Assembly (NCBI RefSeq): GCF_002980555.1
Contig: NZ_PVBT01000005.1
Location: forward strand, 62,001-126,000
Length of the DNA stretch: 64,000 nt
From: Phyllobacterium myrsinacearum
GTDB lineage: Bacteria > Pseudomonadota > Alphaproteobacteria > Rhizobiales > Rhizobiaceae
Direction of reading: 5' to 3'
How positions within the stretch are numbered: the stretch's first letter is position 1; each line of letters opens with the position of its first letter. Both the position numbers and the translations under genes were made by a program. This document shows positions 17,836 through 25,632 of the stretch, piece after piece. The notes under the pieces are model-generated. The model did not search any database. It was not told the DNA's origin and saw only the letters and a program-made list of their open reading frames with translations.

Positions 17836-19053
17836 ATGACCGAAGCCGACATAGTTGCGATTGAAGAATGGCTCGATGCACAAGGACTGGCCGGCGCCAG
17901 CGAAACCGAGCTGCTGAACGGTTTCTGCGTGCGGTGCTGCGGACTTGGCATGACACTTGAGCGTGCCCTGACCTTTGTCGATACGCTGCATCCCATTTAC
18001 GAGGGCAGGGCATTCCACTGGCGCCAGCGCGAAGAGGTGGAAAAGCCGGTGATCGAGTATGGATCGAGCACCCAGGGCGCCGGTGCGGAAAGCTGGCAGC
18101 GGACCACGTTTTACCACCTGCTGCAGTCGGGCGAGGATTCGCTGCGCCGCCGTATCGGCGAAATGGACGAACCGGGCTTTCTGCATCTGGAAAACCTCAA
18201 GGCGGAAGGGCTCACCGATTATCTCGCGCTGGTCCACCGGTTTTCGACCCAGGGCAGCATTGGCGAAATGGACTGTTTCTATTCGCAATGGTCGACGGCG
18301 CATGCCGACGGCTTTACGGATCGCGATATCGCAACCCTGAAACGTCTGGTGCGGGGGCTGGCGCTTGCGATCAAGTGCTCCTCGCTGGCGCGGATCGTGC
18401 GCACGGTGGCCGAGGTCTATCTCGGGCATGATGCGGGCGAACGCGTGCTGGCCGGGCGCATCAATCGCGGCGCCGCCGACCGGATCGAAGCGGTTCTCTG
18501 GTATTCGGACCTGCGCGACTATACGCGTATTTCCGATGCGGCCGGACCGGATGCCATTATCCCGATGCTGAACGATTATGCCGATGCGGTCATCTCGTCG
18601 ATCCAGGAAGCGGGCGGCGATGTGCTGAAGCTCATTGGCGACGGCACGCTGGCCATCTTCACCGATGGCGGGCCGCAGACGGCCTGCGCCGCGGCACTGA
18701 AGGCCGAGGCTCTCCTGCGCAAGCGGCTGGTCATGCTGAATGAACGGCGCGCCGCCGAGAGGCAGCCCATCACCAATGTCTATCTCGGCGTGCATGTGGG
18801 CGAGGTGTTCTTTGGCAATATCGGCAGCGACACGCGTCTGGATTTTACCGTGGTCGGCCCGGCAGTCAACGAAGTCAGCCGCATCGCATCCATGTGCCGT
18901 TCCGTCGATCAGGATGTCCTGATCTCGGACCGCTTCGCCGCATTCCTGCCGGAGAAGCTTCGTTCCAAGCTGGTTTGCGTCGGGCGGTTCGCCTTGCGCG
19001 GTGTCGGGCGGGCGCAGGAATTGTTCACCCTCGACCCCGCTGAGAAACACTGA
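17836..19053 (+). CDS. Class III adenylate/guanylate cyclase with N-terminal sensor region
   Basis: 405 residues. The C-terminal half (about 215-400) is a class III cyclase: WYSDLRDYTRIS and LKLIGDGTLAIF give the two metal-binding aspartates, and LDFTVVGPAVNEVSRIASMC carries the adenine-recognition and transition-state residues. The N-terminal 210 residues (start TEADIVAIEEWLDAQGL) are common in rhizobial cyclases and have no membrane segment. It closes the rightward block 73 bases after the hydrolase and before a perfect terminator. Product cAMP is more likely than cGMP but is not proven. A link to polymer regulation is only suggested by position. Confidence 0.85.
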   Translation: MTEADIVAIEEWLDAQGLAGASETELLNGFCVRCCGLGMTLERALTFVDTLHPIYEGRAFHWRQREEVEKPVIEYGSSTQGAGAESWQRTTFYHLLQSGEDSLRRRIGEMDEPGFLHLENLKAEGLTDYLALVHRFSTQGSIGEMDCFYSQWSTAHADGFTDRDIATLKRLVRGLALAIKCSSLARIVRTVAEVYLGHDAGERVLAGRINRGAADRIEAVLWYSDLRDYTRISDAAGPDAIIPMLNDYADAVISSIQEAGGDVLKLIGDGTLAIFTDGGPQTACAAALKAEALLRKRLVMLNERRAAERQPITNVYLGVHVGEVFFGNIGSDTRLDFTVVGPAVNEVSRIASMCRSVDQDVLISDRFAAFLPEKLRSKLVCVGRFALRGVGRAQELFTLDPAEKH

Positions 19054-19081
19054 AACCCGCAATGCCGGGCATTGCGGGTTT
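19053..19081. terminator. Strong bidirectional terminator hairpin
   Basis: AAACCCGCAATGC (19053-19065) and GCATTGCGGGTTT (19069-19081) form a perfect 13-bp stem with a 3-base loop. A- and T-rich stem ends allow use on both strands: for the cyclase gene and for the leftward small ORF at 19116. Confidence 0.8.
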
Positions 19082-19115
19082 CCTCTGCTTTCACAAGCGC
19101 ATCAAAAGGCGCTGA

Positions 19116-19259
19116 TTATCCGTTTAAATATCGCTTTGCCAGTTCCGCCATATCGCGATCCTTCTTGGTCTTGATCGGATGCAGCACGCGTGAAAGAAGT
19201 TTCAGCGTTGAAAAACTCGGCTTGAGATACGGTGAAAGGGTGGGGAGTTGGATGTTCAT
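19116..19259 (-). CDS. 47-residue basic small protein
   Basis: An ORF from ATG 19259 to TAA 19116 is preceded on the minus strand by AAAGAAAGGG about 9 bases upstream, a good ribosome site. The product is basic (RVLHPIKTKKDRDMAELAKR) with no membrane segment. Its C-terminal half recalls the short rhizobial proteins with a KxxxDRxMxYLN-like helix, but this is not a firm family match. It ends next to a bidirectional terminator. An overlapping 84-codon frame (19102-19356) lacks a ribosome site and is less likely. Confidence 0.5.
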   Translation of the reverse strand: MNIQLPTLSPYLKPSFSTLKLLSRVLHPIKTKKDRDMAELAKRYLNG

Positions 19260-19414
19260 TGCAAATATCCCTTTCTTTTAAGTGATTTGAATAGCGGGGG
19301 TTTATTCCCAGTCTGAATATCGCATGGCGGAAGGGCGAGGCGGTATACCGATCCACCGAGGTGATTGCCTATTTCTCCGGGAAGATCGTGTTGATCTCTG
19401 GGCAGAAAAGCGGC

Positions 19415-20251
19415 TCAAAAATTACCATCCGTGGAAATCGACAGAGATCGCCATTTGTTGATCTCCGCGTGAACCGAATCCAGCTTCGTCGCAATGCCCT
19501 GGACCGCATCGGAACCGGCGGCGTAACGCAGCGGCGGCTCCTGCGAGGCGGCCAGTTCGATCAGTGCCGATCCAAGCTTAGCCGGATCACCCGCCTGCTT
19601 GTAGCTGTACCCGTCATAGGTCGTGCGTGTTTCGCGCGAGGCTTCGGCATAGTCCTCAATGCTTTTGTTGCCATAGCGGACCGAACTCTGGTCGAGGAAA
19701 TCCGTGCGGAAGAACCCCGGTTCGACGATGGTCACGTGGATGCCGAAACGGGCCACTTCCATGGCCAGCGATTCGGAGAAGCCTTCGACCGCAAACTTCG
19801 TCGAACAATAGACGGAAGCACCGGCATACCCGACCATGCCGCCTATGGAGGACAGATTGAAGATGCGGCCCGCTCTCTGCCAGCGCATCACAGGCAGGAC
19901 CGCACGGGTCACATGCAACAGGCCGAATACATTGGTGGCGAACTGCCGTTCGATGTCGTCGGCACCGTTTTCCTCGAAGGGGCCCAGCTGGCCATAGCCG
20001 GCATTGTTGACGAGAACGTCGATGCCGCCGAAATGGGTGACGGCAGCGTCCACCGCCTGATCCGCCTGATCCGGCTTGGTCACGTCCAGCTCAACAATCA
20101 GCAATTGCCCCTCAACGCCCGCGAACGCCTCTTGCACCTGCTTGCGATTGCGGCCGGTCGCGACCACATTGTCACCGGCTGCCAGCGCAGCCTTGGCAAC
20201 TTCCGCGCCGATACCCCGTCCGGCACCGGTGATAAACCATGTCTTGCTCAT
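19415..20251 (-). CDS. SDR-family oxidoreductase
   Basis: 278 residues with all classical short-chain dehydrogenase features: cofactor motif TGAGRGIG near residue 8, LVNNAGYGQLG near 84, catalytic serine in LSSIGGMVG and the YCSTK Tyr/Lys motif near 152. The TGRNRK segment after the second strand suggests NADP(H) preference. The C-terminal part (ESLAMEVARFGIHVTIVEPG) matches the subgroup of broad-substrate ketone/alcohol reductases. It is a single gene, 176 bases downstream of another SDR on the same strand, with no obvious shared operon. The substrate cannot be inferred. Confidence 0.85.
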   Translation of the reverse strand: MSKTWFITGAGRGIGAEVAKAALAAGDNVVATGRNRKQVQEAFAGVEGQLLIVELDVTKPDQADQAVDAAVTHFGGIDVLVNNAGYGQLGPFEENGADDIERQFATNVFGLLHVTRAVLPVMRWQRAGRIFNLSSIGGMVGYAGASVYCSTKFAVEGFSESLAMEVARFGIHVTIVEPGFFRTDFLDQSSVRYGNKSIEDYAEASRETRTTYDGYSYKQAGDPAKLGSALIELAASQEPPLRYAAGSDAVQGIATKLDSVHAEINKWRSLSISTDGNF

Positions 20252-20427
20252 CCTGCATTTCCTTGTCGTGCTAAAACAGAGCCCCTTAGGGCCACGACGT
20301 GAAAATAGGACGGGAGCGGAAGAACACGTAGACCGGAACTCCGGATGGATTGCCTGATCCTCCAGATTTCACGATGCCGACAGTTGCATAAGTTTAATTA
20401 TGGAACTGTCTGTATTGATGCATGCTT

Positions 20428-21210
20428 TCATCCCAGCGTCGAATTGAAGGCGCCGCCATCAAGCAGAAGGTTCTGCCCAACGATAAAGCCGGCATACTGG
20501 CTGCACAGGAATGCGGCGGCGGCGCCGAATTCCTCCTTGGTGCCGAAACGGCCGGTCGGATTGGCAGCATGGGCTTCAGCGCGCGCCTCATCGATGGAGA
20601 TGCCCTTGGTTTCCGAAGTCTTTTCCAAAAATCCCTTGATCCGGTCGGTCTCGTGCGAGCCCGGCAGCAGGTTGTTGATGATCACGCCGTGGCGCGCCAC
20701 CTGCCGGGCGGTTCCGGCGACAAAGCCGGTCAGGCCGCTGCGCGCGGCATTCGACAGGCCGAGCTGGGCAATGGGAGATTTCACCGAACCGGACGTGATG
20801 TTGACCACGCGGCCCCATTTGCGCTCGATCATGCCGGGCAGGATTGCGTTCATCAGATAGATCGGCGTCAGCATGTTGGCATTGACCGCCTTCAGCCATT
20901 CTTCCTCGTGCCAGTCGGACCAGAGGCCGGCAGGCGGCCCGCCGGCATTGTTGACGAGGATATCCGGCTGCGGTTCGGCGGCCAGTAGTTCTTTGCGGCC
21001 GTCCTCCGTCGTCACATCTGCCGCAACGATCTGCACCTTGACGTCGTAGGTATCGGCAATCTCCTTTGCCGTCTCGCGCAGCACTGCTTCCGTTCGGGCG
21101 TTCAACGTCAGGTCGACGCCTGCTTCCGCCAGCTTTTCCGCAACGCCGCGGCCCAGTCCCTTCGAACTCGCGCAGACGATTGCCCGCTTGCCCCTGATTC
21201 CCAGATCCAT
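20428..21210 (-). CDS. Atypical SDR-like protein lacking the usual catalytic Tyr/Lys
   Basis: 260 residues of Rossmann fold, with start supported by GAGGACAGG. The cofactor loop reads CASSKGLGRG instead of TGxxxGxG, and where YxxxK is expected the sequence is LGLSNAARSGLTG, with no Tyr or Lys in place. NNAGGPPAGLW and the C-terminal LLLDGG are typical. These deviations fit the SDR-like subgroup often annotated as 3-oxoacyl-ACP reductase-like, whose chemistry is unclear. The gene lies 26 bases after the PLP-enzyme gene on the same strand, so it is probably in an operon with it and RidA. Confidence 0.8.
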   Translation of the reverse strand: MDLGIRGKRAIVCASSKGLGRGVAEKLAEAGVDLTLNARTEAVLRETAKEIADTYDVKVQIVAADVTTEDGRKELLAAEPQPDILVNNAGGPPAGLWSDWHEEEWLKAVNANMLTPIYLMNAILPGMIERKWGRVVNITSGSVKSPIAQLGLSNAARSGLTGFVAGTARQVARHGVIINNLLPGSHETDRIKGFLEKTSETKGISIDEARAEAHAANPTGRFGTKEEFGAAAAFLCSQYAGFIVGQNLLLDGGAFNSTLG

Positions 21211-21236
21211 CCTGTCCTCACCTGTCCTTCATTCCG

Positions 21237-22430
21237 TCACGCGGCCTGCCGTGCAATCACAGCGACACTGCCGCAAAGATGGTCAATTTCGTCCGTTGTG
21301 TTCAGATAGCTCACTGACGCACGCGCAATCTCGCTGAGACCGCGCGCCGTCATGTCGAGCGGCGTGTAGGGTATCCCATTTGCCGCGATTGTAATCCGTT
21401 TTTGCGCAAGTTTGCCGCGAAGCGCCTGCGGCGCAATGCCCGCCACCGTAAACGAGACCAATCCGGATTTCTCCGTGCCGAGGTCGTGAACCGCAACACC
21501 GGGAATGGCAGCCAGCTGATCGCGCAATTGCCCGGAAAGTTCCCTGATCCGCTGGCGGATTGTATCCACGCCGAGGCTGCGCGCCTGTTTCAGCGCCGCT
21601 CCCAATCCGAGCAGCAGGGCAATGGGTTTTTCACTCGTCTCGAAGCGCTGCGCATCGGTCCGCACATGCGGACCGTCCTCACCCCATGCCGACGACAGGA
21701 CATCGAGATAGGCCGGTTCCAGCGTTTCAAGAAAGGCTTTGCGCAGATAGAGGATGGCCGCGCCGCGCGGACCGCGCAGAAACTTCCGGCCCGATCCCTT
21801 CAGCATGTCGCAGCCGATGGCGGCGACATCCACGGGAAGCTGGCCGAGCGCCTGCGCCGCATCGATGAAATAGGGAATGCCCGCCGCACGCGTGACCTTG
21901 CCGATGGCGGCGGCATCGTTGATGAGCCCGCCATTGGCGGGAAGCCAGGTCAAGGCAACAAGGCGAACACGGTCGTCGATCATGGCAGCAAGCGCATTGG
22001 CATTCACGCTGCCGTCCTCATTCACGGGGATGGTCTCGATGCGCGCACCCGCCCTTTTGGCCGCCGCCTGCATCGTCGACAGATTGCCGCCCCATTCCTG
22101 ACGGCCGACCAGAATGCGATCCCCTGCCGCAATCGGCGGCAGGGCAGCAAAGGCCAGTCCCCAGGCGGCCGAGCCACTGCTGGAGAAAGCGATCTCCGCA
22201 GGCATTGCACCGATGAGACCGGCGGCATCCGCCCGCGCTTCATCGACCAGGCCCGTCGCATTGGCCGCGGCTTCCATGGGGCCGTAGAGCGATTCGCGCT
22301 GCAGATGTTCGGTCACCGCCGCCAGCACCGCATTTGACGGCAGCGACGAGCCGGAGTGGTTGAAGTGGGTGCTGATGGCACAGCCCGGCGTCTGCGCGCG
22401 CAGCTGTTCAATATCAAGCGTTTGGATCAC
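21237..22430 (-). CDS. Class V-fold PLP-dependent enzyme
   Basis: 397 residues from a GTG at 22430, with GAGGG in the end of the RidA gene as ribosome site. It has the fold of cysteine desulfurase/serine-pyruvate aminotransferases: FSSSGSAAWGLAFAAL (phosphate-binding region), YFIDAAQALGQLPVDV (aspartate pairing with the PLP nitrogen) and KGSGRKFLRGPRG with the Schiff-base lysine. No desulfurase cysteine loop is evident at the usual C-terminal place, so it is more likely an aminotransferase, lyase or deaminating enzyme than a housekeeping NifS/SufS. The neighbouring RidA protein would clear reactive enamine/imine products. Confidence 0.85.
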   Translation of the reverse strand: MIQTLDIEQLRAQTPGCAISTHFNHSGSSLPSNAVLAAVTEHLQRESLYGPMEAAANATGLVDEARADAAGLIGAMPAEIAFSSSGSAAWGLAFAALPPIAAGDRILVGRQEWGGNLSTMQAAAKRAGARIETIPVNEDGSVNANALAAMIDDRVRLVALTWLPANGGLINDAAAIGKVTRAAGIPYFIDAAQALGQLPVDVAAIGCDMLKGSGRKFLRGPRGAAILYLRKAFLETLEPAYLDVLSSAWGEDGPHVRTDAQRFETSEKPIALLLGLGAALKQARSLGVDTIRQRIRELSGQLRDQLAAIPGVAVHDLGTEKSGLVSFTVAGIAPQALRGKLAQKRITIAANGIPYTPLDMTARGLSEIARASVSYLNTTDEIDHLCGSVAVIARQAA

Positions 22431-22432
22431 GG

Positions 22433-22903
22433 TCAGCCCTCCAGCTCGACCAGCGCATCCACCTCGACGGCAACACCGCGCGGTAGCGAGCTGACGCCCA
22501 CGGCGGCGCGGCTGTGACGCCCGGCATCGCCGAACACCGCAACCATCAGATCCGATGCGCCATTGGCCACCTGCGGATGCTGGGTAAAATCCGGTGTCGC
22601 CGCCACAAAAACACCGAGGCGGACAATACGGCGCACGCTGGCGATCGTCCCGTCGGTGGCCGCTGCAATCTGCGACAGCACATTGAGTGCCGCGATCTCG
22701 GCGGCTCTGCGGCCTTCCTCCGGCGAAACGGATGCACCGGCGACGCCAAGGACGGCATTCGCGTCATCGATGCGGCTGATCTGGCCCGATATGCTCAACA
22801 GGGTGCCGACGCGGACGACCGATACGTAATTGGCAACGGGGACGGACGCGACCGGCAGGTCGTGACCGAGACGTGCAAGTTTCTCTGCTATGGTGGCTGA
22901 CAT
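22433..22903 (-). CDS. RidA-family (YjgF-like) protein
   Basis: Three consecutive ATG codons start the frame; the third (22903) is correctly spaced from GGAG (22913-22910), giving 156 residues. The family pattern is GTLLSISGQISRID near residue 34, ALNVLSQIAAA, and VAVEVDALVELEG at the C-terminus. The longer form (about 155 residues) with GRHSRAAVGVSSLPRGVAVEVDA belongs to the subgroup often placed beside amino-acid-transforming enzymes. The usual RidA arginine is at HSRAAVG. Probable role: hydrolysis of enamine/imine intermediates released by the PLP enzyme encoded immediately downstream. Confidence 0.88.
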   Translation of the reverse strand: MSATIAEKLARLGHDLPVASVPVANYVSVVRVGTLLSISGQISRIDDANAVLGVAGASVSPEEGRRAAEIAALNVLSQIAAATDGTIASVRRIVRLGVFVAATPDFTQHPQVANGASDLMVAVFGDAGRHSRAAVGVSSLPRGVAVEVDALVELEG

Positions 22904-23046
22904 CATCATCTCCGGCTGACTATTCCGGCATCATCGGCCGCCCTGCGCGGCAGGTCCAATTCAAAACAGCGGCGTCACTGATCGATCTGGCTAATGTCTG
23001 AAAACCCGGATAAGCTGCTCGTAGGCTATCGAAAGCATGAGGCGAA

Positions 23047-23976
23047 ATGCGCTCCTCCACCACCTTGCCGCCGTTGCAGGCGCTGCGGGCCTTCGAGGCC
23101 GTCGCCAGGCTGATGAGTTTTCGCCGCGCAGGCGAAGAACTGCTCATCACGCAAAGTGCCGTCAGCCATCACATCCGCCAGCTGGAAGCGTTTCTCGGCC
23201 TGCCGCTGTTTGTGCGCAAGGCACGCAGCATCACCCTGACACCCGAGGGCGAAGACTATCGCGCCCGCACCGCCGATGCGTTCCGCCTCATCGCCGCCGC
23301 CACCGCGGACCTGCGCGGCAGGAGCAGGCGCAGCACCGTCCGCATCAGCCTGCTGCCCTCCTTTGCCGCCAACTGGCTCGTATCGCGCCTGCATGGGTTT
23401 CAATCGCAGCATCCCGGCATCGATCTTGAGCTCGATCCCACCCTGCGCAGCGCGGACATTGCCGCCGGGGAGGCCGATATCGCCATCCGCTATGGCGACG
23501 GAAACTGGCCTGGGGTCGATGCGCGCCTGCTCATGGCCGAAGAGCTCAGCCCCGTTATCAGCCCGGCGCTTCTGCAATCGGACAAAGCCATCACCGCGCC
23601 GGAGGATGTGCTGCGCCACACATTGCTGTTCGCCAGAAAGCCGGTCGACTGGCAGGTCTGGGCCGACGCCATGGGCCTTGATCTGGCCGGCGCCCGCACC
23701 ATCCAGCTGACCGACTACAACATCACCCTGCAGGCCGCGCTGGACGGTCAGGGCATCGCCATCGGCCGTATGCTGCTGATCCGCGACCATGTGCGGACCG
23801 GACGCCTGATGCAGCCGTTTGCACGGACGATCACCTCCACCAGAACCGCCCATTGGCTGGTGACACCCCAAAAAGGCCGGATCACACCGGCCGCCCAGAC
23901 GTTTATCAATTGGCTGATCACGGAAACCCAAGCCGTGTCCGCCCACCACCATGGAGAAACCGGCAATGGCCTATGA
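23047..23976 (+). CDS. LysR-family transcriptional regulator (GcvA-like)
   Basis: 309 residues; GAGG precedes ATG 23047. The N-terminal helix-turn-helix reads LRAFEAVARLMSFRRAGEEL then TQSAVSHHIRQLEAFLGLPL. An effector domain follows from about residue 90, with ISLLPSFAANWLVSRL and ADIAIRYGDGNWPGVDA typical of the GcvA branch. It is divergent from the RidA/PLP/SDR operon across 137 bases and overlaps the GST gene downstream by 11 bases, so it probably controls one or both. I see no decisive T-N11-A box in the gap. Confidence 0.9.
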   Translation: MRSSTTLPPLQALRAFEAVARLMSFRRAGEELLITQSAVSHHIRQLEAFLGLPLFVRKARSITLTPEGEDYRARTADAFRLIAAATADLRGRSRRSTVRISLLPSFAANWLVSRLHGFQSQHPGIDLELDPTLRSADIAAGEADIAIRYGDGNWPGVDARLLMAEELSPVISPALLQSDKAITAPEDVLRHTLLFARKPVDWQVWADAMGLDLAGARTIQLTDYNITLQAALDGQGIAIGRMLLIRDHVRTGRLMQPFARTITSTRTAHWLVTPQKGRITPAAQTFINWLITETQAVSAHHHGETGNGL

Positions 23977-24700
23977 ACTCTATTACTGGGACGGCATACA
24001 GGGACGCGGCGAGTTCATCCGGCTGGCGCTCGAAGAAGCCGGCGCCGCCTATATCGACATCACCCGCGAAACCGACAGCGGACGCGGCACGGCGGCGATG
24101 ATGCAGAAGCTCAAGGGTATGGGCGGTCTGCACACACCATTCGCCCCGCCCTTTGTGAAAGACGGGGAACTGCTTGTTTCGCATGTCGCCAACATCCTCT
24201 TTTATCTCGGCCCCAAACTCGGCCTGGCGCCGGAGGATGAGGGATTGCGCTATGCCGCCAATGGCCTGCAACTGACCATCACCGACTTTGTCTGCGAGGT
24301 GCACGACACGCATCACCCCATCGCAACCGACCTCTATTATGAAGACCAGAAAGAAGCGGCGAAGGCGCGCTCAGTCAGCTTCATCGAGCACCGCATCCCG
24401 AAATATCTCGGATATTTCGAGCGCAACCTTGCCAATAATCCCGGCGGTGACAGGCACAGTATCGGCAACGGGCTCAGCTATGTCGACCTCTCGCTGTTTC
24501 AGGTGATCGAGGGGCTGAGATATGCCTTTCCCCGCGCCACGCGGTTATTCGATCGCCAGTATCCCCTGCTGATGGCATTGCACGACCGGGTGCGGGAGCA
24601 GCCCAACATTGCCCGCTATCTCGCCTCGCCGCGGCGTATTCCCTTCAACGAGTCAGGCATTTTCCGCCACTACCCGGAACTCGATCAGGACGCAGCGTAA
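23966..24700 (+). CDS. Glutathione S-transferase
   Basis: ATG 23966 (244 residues) is chosen because GGAGA lies about 8 bases upstream; an in-frame ATG at 23951 would lack this. The N-terminal thioredoxin-like domain reads ELYYWDGIQGRGEFIRLALEE with the sigma/alpha-class-like YY and RGEFIR pattern. SH is replaced by LLVSHVANILFYLG at the glutathione gamma-glutamyl site. The all-helical C-terminal domain follows (YVDLSLFQVIEGLRYAFPRA). Its start overlaps the LysR gene, so it is probably co-transcribed. The physiological substrate is unknown. The 3' end overlaps the convergent siroheme gene by 16 bases. Confidence 0.87.
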   Translation: MAYELYYWDGIQGRGEFIRLALEEAGAAYIDITRETDSGRGTAAMMQKLKGMGGLHTPFAPPFVKDGELLVSHVANILFYLGPKLGLAPEDEGLRYAANGLQLTITDFVCEVHDTHHPIATDLYYEDQKEAAKARSVSFIEHRIPKYLGYFERNLANNPGGDRHSIGNGLSYVDLSLFQVIEGLRYAFPRATRLFDRQYPLLMALHDRVREQPNIARYLASPRRIPFNESGIFRHYPELDQDAA

Positions 24701-25632
24701 GACCGCCGGAGAACGGCCACCTGTTTTCCCTCGGCGCAAAGACGTTCCGCCATGGCATCATGAAACGTTTCATCACTCAATAAAATGCGCCTGGCTTCAC
24801 GCCGCGCCATCTGCAGAATCGCGGGTGGAACATCTCTGCCGTAAAATACGACATCGGCCATTTGCAGCAGGCGCATGGCCTTGAGTGTCAGAAGCTCGGG
24901 GTCATCGCTCCCGACCGGGATGACAGTCACGGTGCCCGTGCGTGTATTGCCATCATTGGCTATATCCACTGCCCGTGCCTGCAGCTTGGCCTCTTCGTCG
25001 GGCAATGGGTCCACGCCAAAGGCGCGATTGACAAAATCCTCCCAGAACAGCCTTCGCTGGCGGCCGGGCTGGAGCGTTTGCGCAATATAATAGCGCAATT
25101 GTTGCGCCAGTTGCGCCCATACTGCCAATGATACGGGCAGGATCGTCTCGATCCGCCGCCGGATTGCCTGTGCCAGAATGGGCGCGGCGCCATCGGTAGA
25201 AATGCCGATCACCACGGGCGAGCGATTGACGATGGCGCCAAATTGAAACCCGCAGAATGCCGGTTTGTCGATGACATTGCACGGCACACCGGCTTGCGTG
25301 GACGCATGCAGAAATGCTTCAGCCTCCTGTTCCGTTGCAGCATCGGCGACGGCAATGGCAGCACCGTGCAAATCCACCGCTGCCCACCGGCGCGCATGAT
25401 GAATGAACGGTCCCGCCGCAATCAGCGCGGACATTTCCTCGCTCATGGCTTCGGCGTAGACATGCACCTCGGCACCCGAAGCGGCCAGCAGTTCGGCTTT
25501 CCACGCGGCGGCGGCCGTCCCACCGGCAACGACACCGCGCTTGCCCTGAAGGCTGAAAAACACCGGCAACACCGCCAGCTGCCCGATACCGTCGGGGCGC
25601 GGGCTATTCTGCGGCCTGGAGACGATTTGCAT
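24685..25632 (-). CDS. cysG: Siroheme synthase, CysG-like, with truncated methyltransferase domain
   Basis: ATG 25632 has AGGGGG 7 bases upstream and overlaps the end of nasA by 29 bases; the product has 315 residues. Residues about 15-215 are the precorrin-2 dehydrogenase/ferrochelatase module (LPVFFSLQGKRGVVAGGTAA, SPVVIGISTDGAAPILAQAI). Residues about 235-315 begin a uroporphyrinogen-III methyltransferase domain (VIPVGSDDPELLTLKAMRLL, ADVVFYGRDVPPAIL) but stop after about 80 residues, where the family continues for roughly 170 more. The glycines of the SAM loop are also changed. It should make siroheme for NirB from precorrin-2 supplied by another SUMT elsewhere. Confidence 0.85.
   Translation of the reverse strand: MQIVSRPQNSPRPDGIGQLAVLPVFFSLQGKRGVVAGGTAAAAWKAELLAASGAEVHVYAEAMSEEMSALIAAGPFIHHARRWAAVDLHGAAIAVADAATEQEAEAFLHASTQAGVPCNVIDKPAFCGFQFGAIVNRSPVVIGISTDGAAPILAQAIRRRIETILPVSLAVWAQLAQQLRYYIAQTLQPGRQRRLFWEDFVNRAFGVDPLPDEEAKLQARAVDIANDGNTRTGTVTVIPVGSDDPELLTLKAMRLLQMADVVFYGRDVPPAILQMARREARRILLSDETFHDAMAERLCAEGKQVAVLRRSYAAS

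Noticed and set aside
19102-19356. An 84-codon leftward frame
   Set aside because: It overlaps the 47-codon ORF in another frame, lacks a ribosome site and has no recognisable pattern.
24685-24700. A frameshift hiding the rest of the CysG methyltransferase domain downstream
   Set aside because: Sequence beyond the stop is occupied by the convergent glutathione transferase gene, and no SUMT-like residues are visible in the other leftward frames.
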